This document shows positions 1 through 6,016 of a stretch of DNA of 17,084 bases, in pieces (position 1 is the first letter of the stretch; every line of letters begins with the position of its first letter). The notes beneath the pieces were generated by a model. It was not told where the DNA came from and made no database searches. It was given only the letters and a program-made list of their open reading frames with translations. A program made the position numbers and the translations under genes. Source of the stretch: a bacterium. Lineage in GTDB: Bacteria > Spirochaetota > UBA4802 > UBA5550. The DNA lies in NCBI GenBank assembly GCA_024224995.1, contig JAAENB010000590.1:1-17084 (forward strand). The letters are read 5' to 3'.

Positions 1-39
1 CATTTAGCTCATTTATTATATTTCCAAAAGGAGTGAAAC

Positions 40-63
40 CAGGCCGGGGAAAGCCCCGGCCTG
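40..63 (-). terminator. Hairpin terminator after collar lipoprotein 1
   Basis: A 10-bp perfect stem, CAGGCCGGGG (40-49) with CCCCGGCCTG (54-63), has a 4-nt loop. It lies 23 nt past the stop codon of the minus-strand gene ending at 87. The downstream minus-strand sequence is only mildly T-rich, so termination is likely but not textbook. Positions 1-39 contain nothing else recognisable. Confidence 0.6.
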
Positions 64-86
64 GGGATGTGTAAGCGTGATTATAG

Positions 87-833
87 TTAATATTTGATTA
101 TATAATTAACTGCGGCATTGATCGGTCGTGTTTCCGCAGCACTCCTTCCGGTGACATTTCCGGTGGTATCATGTTTATACTGACCTTGCAGACGACTTAA
201 CCGAGTGTCCCATCCCAGGCTATAATCATTGTCATTATCAGAATGAGATTCCGAGAAACACCACTGGTGCTTATGATCCTGAAAAGCGTCATTCTGATAC
301 GATCCCACAGCCCTTCCGGGATCAATGATGCCGGCAATATCAAGCCCTCTCAGGAACCGGCCCTGGAGATCGGGAAGATTAAAAGACGAGCCGTCGGCAG
401 AGCCCCATGAAGTATCAATGGCCTGGAAGAGTGTATCATAGGTGTCACGAGAGACAGAGCTTCCGTCACAAAGCAGCCATCCTTCGGGAAGATTGCCTTC
501 AGGGCCGGCAAAGGGGGCAATGGTACCGGCAGGAGCGGCCATTCTGATTTGAGCTTCATTGTTTGTAATCCTGGATTCATTAAGAGTAATGGAGTCTTGC
601 AAACTGTTTGCAGAAGATGACTGGGTACCGCTTAATGCATTAATCGTTTCTTTGAGACTGTTAATTTCATTTTTTAGATTTGAAATATTAGCATACATCT
701 CTGAGAAACTGAACTCTTCTGAGCCGTCATTGGAACCGGAGCCAAGACCGGCTTCACATCCTGCCATAGTAAAAATAATGAGCGCTGTTATACCAATAAC
801 AGCAAACCTGGTGCGTGTTTGAAAATTTTTCAT
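87..833 (-). CDS. Tail-collar-domain surface lipoprotein, paralogue 1
   Basis: This 248-aa protein has a lipoprotein signal peptide ending in the lipobox MAGC (lipidated Cys26), followed by a Ser/Gly/Asp-rich linker. A predicted coiled coil of Leu/Ile/Asn heptads spans about residues 44-97. A phage Tail Collar-type domain begins near residue 99 (AGTIAPFAGPE, then GWLLCDG, FNLPDLQGRFLRGLD, DPGRAVGSYQNDAF). A polar segment unique to this copy then precedes the constant end ETRPINAAVNYIIKY. In phages this fold sits in trimeric tail-fibre tips. With a lipid anchor and a stalk, I infer a trimeric surface receptor-binding or adhesin protein. The start is supported by AGAGGAG just upstream of ATG. 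It is the last of six minus-strand paralogues. Its stalk and early collar are nearly identical in DNA to paralogue 6 (484-657 against 5342-5515), although its signal peptide is the most divergent. The function is inferred; the domain call is firm. Confidence 0.85.
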   Translation of the reverse strand: MKNFQTRTRFAVIGITALIIFTMAGCEAGLGSGSNDGSEEFSFSEMYANISNLKNEINSLKETINALSGTQSSSANSLQDSITLNESRITNNEAQIRMAAPAGTIAPFAGPEGNLPEGWLLCDGSSVSRDTYDTLFQAIDTSWGSADGSSFNLPDLQGRFLRGLDIAGIIDPGRAVGSYQNDAFQDHKHQWCFSESHSDNDNDYSLGWDTRLSRLQGQYKHDTTGNVTGRSAAETRPINAAVNYIIKY

Positions 834-851
834 GATAACTCTCCTCTTAGT

Positions 852-881
852 AGTTTAAATAGTTTAAATAGTTTAAATAGT
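852..881 (-). repeat. 9-bp tandem repeat in the leader of collar gene 1
   Basis: Three perfect copies plus a partial copy of AGTTTAAAT (plus-strand reading) sit between the Shine-Dalgarno sequence (about 840-847) and the predicted promoter of the gene starting at 833. A change in copy number would alter the length and structure of the 5' untranslated leader. Confidence 0.9.
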
Positions 882-897
882 ATGAGACAATAGAGTT

Positions 898-926
898 ATA
901 TTAATTGGGGGCGGAAACAGGGACAA
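898..926 (-). promoter_or_regulatory. Predicted sigma70 promoter of collar gene 1
   Basis: On the minus strand, TTGTCC (926-921) and TAATAT (903-898) are 17 nt apart, and the spacer contains a run of five C. It lies 65 nt upstream of the ATG, with the 9-bp repeats between. Unlike the other copies, it lacks the A-tract and the AATGAAC boxes. Confidence 0.5.
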
Positions 927-1088
927 GCCCATAGCTTTATACCGGGCATACTCTTCCGGTTGTCCTTAGTTTCAGTTTTTTAATATAGTTCTCTATTGCA
1001 ATAAAGGGGTGTAACGTTTTATGTTGATACGATTATTTTAAAGACAGGAGTTTTTATCAATAAAAAAAATTTGTATAAATATAAAAAT
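927..1088. other. Gene-free spacer between collar genes 2 and 1
   Basis: This is the inner part of the 321-nt gap at 834-1154. It is AT-rich, with no credible ORF or RNA. The gap's recognisable contents are the promoter and 9-bp repeat of gene 1 on one side and the terminator hairpin of gene 2 on the other. I see nothing else that can be supported. Confidence 0.6.
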
Positions 1089-1115
1089 GCCGGAAATGAT
1101 GTTTTTATTTCCGGC
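1089..1115 (-). terminator. Intrinsic terminator after collar gene 2
   Basis: The 9-bp stem GCCGGAAAT (1089-1097) pairs with ATTTCCGGC (1107-1115). On the minus strand it is followed by ATTTTTATATTT, so this is a convincing rho-independent terminator for the gene ending at 1155. Confidence 0.75.
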
Positions 1116-1154
1116 GAAAGGGGTGTCTGCTAACAAATATTTACGATGTTTTCT

Positions 1155-2072
1155 TTAATATTTGATTATATAATTAACCGCAGCATTTTTTGGCCTTGTT
1201 TCCGCAGCACTTCTTCCGTTATAACTATAACTGGTATACTGAGTTTGGGGAGTTGAAGAAGGGTTACTGCTACTCGTATCCCAATAATTGACACGATCAG
1301 AATGACTGTCAATATCGGCTTCATAAAAAGACCATGTATGCCGGTGATCCTGAAAAGCATCATCCTGGTACGATCCCACAGACCTTCCGGGATCAATCGT
1401 CCCGGCAATATCAAGCCCTCTCAGGAACCGGCCCTGGAAATCGGGAAGATTGAACTGAGAACTGTCAGGGGCTCCCCATGAGGTTCCAATAGCCTGGAAG
1501 AGATCAGGGTATGAATCTCTATCATAGGAATCTCCATCGCAAAGCAGCCATCCATCAGGAATATTGGCTTCAGGGCCGGCAAAGGGAACGATAGTCCCTA
1601 CGGGAGAAGCAATTTCAACCAGGTCATTAAGCTTATTGATCTGACTTTCATTGGCACCAATCCGGGAGTACTGACTGCTCAGCGCAGTTTCGTTGACACC
1701 AATCCGGGAGTACTGACTGCTCAGTTCAGTTTCGTTGACACCAATCCGGGAGTACTGATTGCTCAGTTCAGTTTCGTTGGTACTGATTCTTGATTCATTA
1801 AGAGTAATAGCTTGCTGCAGTCCATTCGCGGAATTCGATTGAGTACCACTTAAAACGGTTATGGTTTCGGCCTGATTATTTACAACCTGTTTTAAGTTGT
1901 TAATTTCGTTTTCCAGATTTGAAATATTAGCATACATCTCTGAGAAACTGAAATCTTCTGAGTCGTCATTGGAACCGGAGCTAAGACCGGCTTCACATCC
2001 CATAAAGGCAGCATTAAAAACGATACAGAGCCCAATAATACCAACATAAAGAAAATTCTTGTTTTTTTTCAT
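1155..2072 (-). CDS. Tail-collar-domain surface lipoprotein, paralogue 2 (long stalk)
   Basis: At 305 aa this is the longest of the six paralogues. It has a lipoprotein signal peptide with lipobox FMGC (Cys26) and the family linker GCEAGLSSGSND. The coiled-coil stalk, about residues 44-150, is lengthened by three near-identical 14-residue units of the type NETELSSQYSRIGV. These correspond to 42-bp DNA repeats and to two heptads each, so the stalk grows without losing register. The Tail Collar-type domain begins near residue 155, followed by a Ser/Thr/Tyr-rich hypervariable segment and the constant end ETRPKNAAVNYIIKY. CAGGAGAT precedes the ATG. Codons 2-4 contain an A8 run (plus-strand T at 2062-2069), a possible slippage site. 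It has its own strong predicted promoter and a terminator, so it is probably expressed as a single gene. The binding function is inferred from fold and anchor. Confidence 0.85.
   Translation of the reverse strand: MKKNKNFLYVGIIGLCIVFNAAFMGCEAGLSSGSNDDSEDFSFSEMYANISNLENEINNLKQVVNNQAETITVLSGTQSNSANGLQQAITLNESRISTNETELSNQYSRIGVNETELSSQYSRIGVNETALSSQYSRIGANESQINKLNDLVEIASPVGTIVPFAGPEANIPDGWLLCDGDSYDRDSYPDLFQAIGTSWGAPDSSQFNLPDFQGRFLRGLDIAGTIDPGRSVGSYQDDAFQDHRHTWSFYEADIDSHSDRVNYWDTSSSNPSSTPQTQYTSYSYNGRSAAETRPKNAAVNYIIKY
1656..1781 (-). repeat. 42-bp tandem repeat, three copies, within collar gene 2
   Basis: Units are at 1656-1697, 1698-1739 and 1740-1781, each beginning ACCAATCCGGGAGTACTGA on the plus strand and differing at only a few bases. 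Because 42 is divisible by three and encodes 14 residues (two heptads), gain or loss of units would change coiled-coil length in frame. Confidence 0.92.
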
Positions 2073-2142
2073 TCAATATCTCCTGTTTGTAAATCATTAA
2101 TTTGAGTTTAGGTGAGAAAGGTCTGTAATATAGACTATTATT

Positions 2143-2207
2143 AATATAAGCTTTTTTTTGGGATCGTCAAGCAAAGGGGAATGAACGATACGTGCAGGTC
2201 AATGAAC
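2143..2207 (-). promoter_or_regulatory. Promoter of collar gene 2 with A8 spacer tract and two upstream boxes
   Basis: On the minus strand, TTGACG (2170-2165) and TATATT (2148-2143) are separated by 16 nt that include a run of eight A (T at 2152-2159). Upstream of the -35 are two direct copies of AATGAAC (plus-strand reading), at 2180-2186 and 2201-2207, exactly 21 bp apart. The same layout recurs at collar gene 5. Confidence 0.7.
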
Positions 2208-2235
2208 AACATTAAAAAAGATTATGTGCAGTATA

Positions 2236-2274
2236 GACTCAATTATACTCCACAAAAGAGGGTATAATTGAGTC
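2236..2274 (-). terminator. Intrinsic terminator after collar gene 3
   Basis: The 13-bp perfect stem GACTCAATTATAC (2236-2248) pairs with GTATAATTGAGTC (2262-2274). On the minus strand a CTTTTTT run follows shortly after. It lies 29 nt past the stop codon of the gene ending at 2304. Confidence 0.65.
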
Positions 2275-2303
2275 AGAACAAGGTTTGTAAAAGGGGGAAA
2301 TTT

Positions 2304-2996
2304 TTAATATTTGATTATGTAATTCACCGCGGCATTTGTTGGTCTTGTTTCCGCAGCATATCTCCCGTTAACACTTCCACTGGTATTGTTTCTATGCCAG
2401 CCGGAAAGATCTCTATCATTGGTATCCCAGGCATATTCGTGATCACTGTTATTTTCGGGATTGGCGTCTCTGAAAGACCACTCATGCATATGATCCTGAA
2501 AGGCATCATCCTGGTATGAGCCTACATTTCTTGATCCACCGTCGGGATCAATACTACCGCTTGTATCAAGCCCTCTCAGGAACCGGCCCTGGAGATCGGG
2601 AAGATTGAATTGATAACTATTGGGGTCACCCCATGAGATTCCAATAGCCTGGAAAAGAGCAGGGTATAAATCTCTATCAACGGGATCTCCATTACAAAGC
2701 AGCCAACCTTCCGGAATGCTGGCTTCAGGACCGGCAAAGGGAACAATCGTTCCGGCTGGAGAGGCCATTCCAACCTGGGAATTTAGTGAATTGATAACTT
2801 GCCTGAGATTGGATATTTCATTTTTTAGATCTGAAATATTTGCGTACATTTCGGAAAAACTGAACCCGTCGGAACCGTCTCCGGAGGAACTGTCACTTGA
2901 ACTGGTGAGACCTGCTTCACACCCCGTAAAGACGGCACCAAGAATAATACAAAGACCAATAATGCCGGTATAAAGTCTGCTTTTAGTTTTTTTCAT
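2304..2996 (-). CDS. Tail-collar-domain surface lipoprotein, paralogue 3 (short stalk)
   Basis: This 230-aa protein has a lipoprotein signal peptide with lipobox FTGC (Cys26) and a Ser/Asp/Gly linker. The coiled-coil stalk is short, about residues 48-74. The Tail Collar-type domain starts near residue 78 (AGTIVPFAGPE, GWLLCNG, FNLPDLQGRFLRGLD). It has a small insertion around DPDGGSRNVGSYQDDAF, a hypervariable segment rich in Asn/Asp/Trp, and the constant end ETRPTNAAVNYIIKY. CAGGAG precedes the ATG. An A7 run follows the start codon (T at 2987-2993). Its signal-peptide-proximal and stalk DNA is nearly identical to paralogue 4, while its C-terminal segment differs, which is a mosaic pattern. 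The spacer upstream carries an A8 tract and degenerate AATGAAC-like boxes but no good -35. It may be weakly expressed, depend on an activator, or be read from gene 4. Confidence 0.85.
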   Translation of the reverse strand: MKKTKSRLYTGIIGLCIILGAVFTGCEAGLTSSSDSSSGDGSDGFSFSEMYANISDLKNEISNLRQVINSLNSQVGMASPAGTIVPFAGPEASIPEGWLLCNGDPVDRDLYPALFQAIGISWGDPNSYQFNLPDLQGRFLRGLDTSGSIDPDGGSRNVGSYQDDAFQDHMHEWSFRDANPENNSDHEYAWDTNDRDLSGWHRNNTSGSVNGRYAAETRPTNAAVNYIIKY

Positions 2997-3083
2997 ATAA
3001 GAGCTCCTGTTTATAGATTTTGAACCTGGAATAAAAGATGGAAATTTATAAATTTTAAATAATATAATTACTGATGTATATAA

Positions 3084-3147
3084 TTTTTTTTAGCTGTTTC
3101 GCGAAAGGGAGTTAACGCTAGGTGAAGGGGAGGGAACAACAGTGAAC
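3084..3147 (-). promoter_or_regulatory. Degenerate promoter-proximal region of collar gene 3
   Basis: An A8 tract on the minus strand (T at 3084-3091) lies in the same relative position as in genes 2 and 5. Upstream are box-like heptamers AGTTAAC (3110-3116), AGGGAAC (3131-3137) and AGTGAAC (3141-3147), spaced 21 and 10 bp apart. A TATATA lies next to the tract, but no convincing -35 is seen. Confidence 0.4.
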
Positions 3148-3155
3148 AAGCTTCA

Positions 3156-3176
3156 GAGCCGGGGCAGGCCCGGCTC
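3156..3176 (-). terminator. Hairpin terminator after collar gene 4
   Basis: The stem GAGCCGGG (3156-3163) pairs with CCCGGCTC (3169-3176) around a 5-nt loop, 13 nt past the stop of the gene ending at 3190. There is no clear T-run on the minus strand, so it may attenuate rather than fully terminate. Confidence 0.5.
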
Positions 3177-3189
3177 CGGAGATGTTTTT

Positions 3190-3879
3190 TTAATATTTGA
3201 TGATGTAGTTCACCGCGGCATTTATCGGCCTTGTTTCTTCAGCGCTTCTTCCGGTAACACTTCCGCTGGTTTCATGATGATACCACCAATTCACAACTTC
3301 TTTTGATTGAGTATCCCATGCCAGGGGATTATCCCCGCTCTGATCAGAAGTGCTCGATTCCCTGAAAGACCAATAATGTACATGGTCTTGAAAAGCATCA
3401 TCCTGGTATGATCCCACAGACCTTCCGGGGTCAATGGTGCCGTCGATATCAAGCCCTCGGAGGAACCGTCCCTGGAGATCGGGAAGATTGAATTGAGAAC
3501 TGTTGGGTTCCCCCCATGAGGTTTCAATAGCCTGGAAAAGAGCAGGGTATAAATCTCTATCAACGGGATCTCCATCACAAAGAAGCCAGCCTTCCGGAAT
3601 ATTGGCTTCATGACCGGCAAAGGGAACAATGGTACCGGCTGGAGAGGCCATTCCAACCTGGGAATTTAGTGAATTGATAACCTGCTTGAGATTGGATATT
3701 TCATTTTTTAGATCTGAAATATTCGCGTACATTTCGGAAAAACTGAAACCGTCGGAACCGTCTCCGGAGGAACTGTCACTTGAGCTGGTGAGGCCTGCTT
3801 CACACCCGGTAACAGCAATAGCCAGAACTATGAGAATTCCGGTAAAACCGGTGAGGAATGAGTGTTTGATTCTTTTCAT
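3190..3879 (-). CDS. Tail-collar-domain surface lipoprotein, paralogue 4 (short stalk)
   Basis: This 229-aa protein has a lipoprotein signal peptide with lipobox VTGC (Cys26). Its linker and stalk are almost identical to paralogue 3 (SSSDSSSGDGSDGFSFSEMY), and the collar domain begins near residue 78. The collar reads PFAGHEANIPEGWLLCDG, so the usual Pro of PFAGPE is His. The hypervariable part (SFRESSTSDQSGDNPLAWDTQSK) resembles that of paralogue 6, as does the surrounding DNA. The end is ETRPINAAVNYIIKY, preceded by GRSAEE instead of the usual GRSAAE or GRYAAE. AAGGAGATATA precedes the ATG. Only 117 nt separate it from gene 5, with no good -35, so it may be transcribed by read-through from gene 5. 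It appears to be a recombinant of a gene 3-like 5' half and a gene 6-like 3' half. Confidence 0.85.
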   Translation of the reverse strand: MKRIKHSFLTGFTGILIVLAIAVTGCEAGLTSSSDSSSGDGSDGFSFSEMYANISDLKNEISNLKQVINSLNSQVGMASPAGTIVPFAGHEANIPEGWLLCDGDPVDRDLYPALFQAIETSWGEPNSSQFNLPDLQGRFLRGLDIDGTIDPGRSVGSYQDDAFQDHVHYWSFRESSTSDQSGDNPLAWDTQSKEVVNWWYHHETSGSVTGRSAEETRPINAAVNYIIKY

Positions 3880-3961
3880 ATTATATCTCCTTGGATTAAA
3901 AAATTTTGAATCGATTCTGCTCCAAAAAAAATATCATGAAAAGCTTTTTTTTAATAAATTT

Positions 3962-3986
3962 CAGAGCCGGGACAGCCCCGGCTCTG
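3962..3986 (-). terminator. Hairpin after collar gene 5
   Basis: The 10-bp stem CAGAGCCGGG (3962-3971) pairs with CCCGGCTCTG (3977-3986) around a 5-nt loop. The T-run lies on the plus-strand side (about 3991-3996) rather than downstream on the minus strand. It would therefore terminate plus-strand transcripts better than the minus-strand gene it follows. Confidence 0.45.
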
Positions 3987-3996
3987 GGGATGTTTT

Positions 3997-4770
3997 TTAA
4001 TATTTGATTATGTAGTTAACTGCGGCATTTGTTGGCCTTGTTTCCGAAGAATATCTTCCGGAAACACTGCCACTGGTATTCTTAGTCCGCAAGGTGTCAC
4101 GAGGTTCATTAGTGGTATCCCAGGCATTTGCATCATCACCATTATTGAAGCTGCCTGTGTCCCAAAAAGACCACTGGTGAGCATGATTCTGAAAAGCATC
4201 ATCCTGGTACGATCCTACAGTAAAACCACTGTTCCCGCCGGTATAAAGATTAACTCTTGCACCGGGATCAATAGAACCGCTTGCATCAAGCCCTCGGAGG
4301 AAACGTCCCTGGAGATTGGGAAGATTGAAAGAAGAGCCGTCCGCAGAGCCCCATGAAGCCTCAATAGCCTGGAAGAGTGCAGCATAGGTATCACGAGAGA
4401 CAGAGTCTCCGTCACAAAGCAGCCATCCTTCCGGGATATTGGCTTCAGGACCGGCAAAGGGAACAATAGTTCCTGCGGGAGAAGCCATACCAACCAGGGT
4501 ATTAAGCGAATTTATTTGTGTCTCCAGATCGTTTGTCGAAGAAGCCTGGGTGCTGTTTAAAGTATTAATCGTTTCTTTAAGACTGTTAATTTCATTTTTT
4601 AATTCTGAAATATTCTCGTACATTTCGGAAAAGCTGAATCCATTGGAACCGTCTTCTGAACTATTGCTGCTCGAATTGGAGAGGCCTGCCTCACATCCCA
4701 TAAAGGCAGCGCTAAGAACTATACAGAGACCAATCGCGGCGGTAAATAGAGAATTTTGGTTTTTTTTCAC
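3997..4770 (-). CDS. Tail-collar-domain surface lipoprotein, paralogue 5 (GTG start)
   Basis: I place the start at the GTG at 4770-4768 (257 aa). An ATG at 4845 in the same frame would add 25 residues with no signal-peptide character and would place the start upstream of the promoter. From the GTG the N-terminus reads (M)KKNQNSLFT, matching the paralogues, and AGGAGAT is correctly spaced. The lipobox is FMGC (Cys26). The stalk spans about residues 46-93 and the collar domain begins near residue 96. This copy has an insertion after DPGARV (NLYTGGNSGFT) before VGSYQDDAF, a distinct hypervariable segment (SFWDTGSFNNGDDANAW), and the constant end ETRPTNAAVNYIIKY, preceded by GRYSSE. An A8 run follows the start codon (T at 4760-4767). 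It has the best promoter of the array. Confidence 0.85.
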   Translation of the reverse strand: MKKNQNSLFTAAIGLCIVLSAAFMGCEAGLSNSSSNSSEDGSNGFSFSEMYENISELKNEINSLKETINTLNSTQASSTNDLETQINSLNTLVGMASPAGTIVPFAGPEANIPEGWLLCDGDSVSRDTYAALFQAIEASWGSADGSSFNLPNLQGRFLRGLDASGSIDPGARVNLYTGGNSGFTVGSYQDDAFQNHAHQWSFWDTGSFNNGDDANAWDTTNEPRDTLRTKNTSGSVSGRYSSETRPTNAAVNYIIKY

Positions 4771-4812
4771 GTAACATCTCCTGTTAAAAAAATATAGGTT
4801 ATAATCAATAAG

Positions 4813-4878
4813 AATATAAGCATTTTTTTTTTGATGGTCAAGCAAATGAGAATGAACGCCACCTGGGGGGGAATGAAC
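4813..4878 (-). promoter_or_regulatory. Promoter of collar gene 5 with A10 spacer tract and two upstream boxes
   Basis: On the minus strand, TTGACC (4841-4836) and TATATT (4818-4813) are exactly 17 nt apart, and ten of the spacer bases are A (T at 4823-4832). Direct repeats of AATGAAC lie at 4851-4857 and 4872-4878, 21 bp apart and 10 nt upstream of the -35. This geometry is identical to gene 2, whose tract is A8 with a 16-nt spacer. Confidence 0.75.
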
Positions 4879-4911
4879 AACAGGAAAAAGTTACGTGCCG
4901 CGAAAAAGGGG

Positions 4912-4941
4912 AATTATCCCCCTCAAAAGAGGGGGATAATT
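4912..4941 (-). terminator. Hairpin terminator after collar gene 6
   Basis: The 13-bp perfect stem AATTATCCCCCTC (4912-4924) with GAGGGGGATAATT (4929-4941) has an AAAA loop. It begins at the base after the stop codon of the gene ending at 4942. The minus-strand side continues CCCCTTTTTCGCG, giving a short T-run. Confidence 0.7.
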
Positions 4942-5697
4942 TTAATATTTGATGATGTAATTCACAGCAGCGTTTTTAGGTCTTGTTTCCGCTGCATATC
5001 TCCCGTTAACACTTCCGCTGGTATTATGATGATACCACACCCCAGGTACTTTTGATTGAGTATCCCAGGCCAGGGAATTATCTCCACTATGATCAGCACT
5101 GTCCGATTCCCTGAAAGACCAATAATGTGTATGGTCTTGAAAAGCATCATTCTGGTATGAACCCACAGACCTTCCGAGGTCAATGGTGCCGTCGACATCA
5201 AGACCTCTGAGGAAACGTCCCTGGAGATTGGGAAGATTAAATTGAGAACCGTTGGGGGCTCCCCAAGAGGTTCCAATAGCCTGGAAAAGAGCAGGGTATA
5301 AATCTCTATCAACGGGGTCTCCGTGACAAAGCAGCCATCCATCGGGAAGATTGCCTTCAGGGCCGGCAAAGGGGGCAATGGTACCGGCAGGAGCGGCCAT
5401 TATTATTTGTGCTTCATTGTTTGTGATCCTGGATTCATTAAGAGTAATGGAGTCTTGCAAACTGTTTGCAGAAGATGACTGGGTATCGCTTAATGCGTTA
5501 ATCGTTTCTTTGAGATTGGATATTTCATTTTTTAGATTTGAAATATTCGCGTACATTTCGGAAAAACTGAAGCCCTCCGAACCGTCTCCTGAAGAACTGT
5601 CACTTGAGCTGGTGAGGCCGGCTTCACATCCCGTAAAGGCAGCGCTAAGAACTAAACAGAAACCAATAAGACCGGAATAAAACGTGTTTTTTTTCAT
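4942..5697 (-). CDS. Tail-collar-domain surface lipoprotein, paralogue 6
   Basis: This 251-aa protein has a lipoprotein signal peptide with lipobox FTGC (Cys24). The linker TSSSDSSSGDGSEGF is like paralogues 3 and 4. The stalk (about residues 45-98) is nearly identical to paralogue 1. The collar domain starts near residue 101 (AGTIAPFAGPEGNLPDGWLLC). The hypervariable part (SFRESDSADHSGDNSLAWDTQSK) is close to paralogue 4, and the end is ETRPKNAAVNYIIKY. It is a three-part mosaic: 5' end like copies 3/4, middle like copy 1, and 3' half like copy 4. GDPVDRDLYP replaces the SVSRDTY form of copies 1 and 5. CAGGAGTTATTAGT precedes the ATG. An A8 run follows the start codon (T at 5687-5694). It is the first gene of the array and is divergent from the ceramidase gene. 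Confidence 0.85.
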   Translation of the reverse strand: MKKNTFYSGLIGFCLVLSAAFTGCEAGLTSSSDSSSGDGSEGFSFSEMYANISNLKNEISNLKETINALSDTQSSSANSLQDSITLNESRITNNEAQIIMAAPAGTIAPFAGPEGNLPDGWLLCHGDPVDRDLYPALFQAIGTSWGAPNGSQFNLPNLQGRFLRGLDVDGTIDLGRSVGSYQNDAFQDHTHYWSFRESDSADHSGDNSLAWDTQSKVPGVWYHHNTSGSVNGRYAAETRPKNAAVNYIIKY

Positions 5698-5866
5698 ACT
5701 AATAACTCCTGATTGTAAATTTATAATTTGATTTTATTTGGAGGGTCGTATATAATATGAATGAAACTGTTCTTAATGTATACTGATTTTTTTGGATATC
5801 CGGCGAAAAGGGAATGAAGAACAGGAAATAGAACCTAAAAAATACCGTCCATCCGGTCTTTTTTTC

Positions 5867-5895
5867 TTGACTTTTTAAGCCTTTTTTAATAGTAT
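5867..5895 (+). promoter_or_regulatory. Predicted sigma70 promoter of the ceramidase gene
   Basis: TTGACT (5867-5872) and TAGTAT (5890-5895) are separated by 17 nt. The expected transcription start near 5902 lies just before the palindromic operator at 5914-5929. It is preceded by a T-rich stretch. Confidence 0.65.
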
Positions 5896-5913
5896 GAAAT
5901 AAAAGGTGCGAAA

Positions 5914-5929
5914 GAGTGAGTACTCACTC
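5914..5929. promoter_or_regulatory. Palindromic operator upstream of ceramidase, probable TetR site
   Basis: GAGTGAGTACTCACTC is a perfect 16-bp palindrome of form GAGTGA-N4-TCACTC. The same half-sites and spacing occur at 10284-10299 in the promoter of the tetR gene. Position just after the predicted transcription start fits repression. Assignment to this TetR protein is inferred from the shared site and proximity. Confidence 0.75.
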
Positions 5930-6016
5930 CAAACAAATAAATATAGAAATATCGCACGGGCTGTGCGCCTTAAAGGAAGAGGTTAAACTTAATAAATAAT
6001 CTTAATAGGAGGTCAC

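Noticed and set aside
1031..1080. Plus-strand AGGAG followed by an A-run resembling the start of another collar gene
   Set aside because: No start codon at the right position and no open frame follow it; at best it is a fossil, but the similarity is too short to support that.
4771..4845. Upstream ATG start for collar gene 5
   Set aside because: It would lie upstream of the predicted promoter -10 and add 25 residues unlike any paralogue. The GTG at 4770 has a proper ribosome site and restores the family signal peptide.
87..5697. Collar genes as part of a prophage
   Set aside because: All six carry lipoprotein signal peptides and most have their own promoter and terminator signals. No capsid, portal, terminase, lysis or tail assembly gene is present. 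The domain is phage-like but the context is not.
87..5697. Diversity-generating retroelement target genes
   Set aside because: The hypervariable segments suggested it, but there is no reverse transcriptase gene or template repeat in the window. The differences between copies include length changes and block exchanges rather than adenine-specific substitutions.
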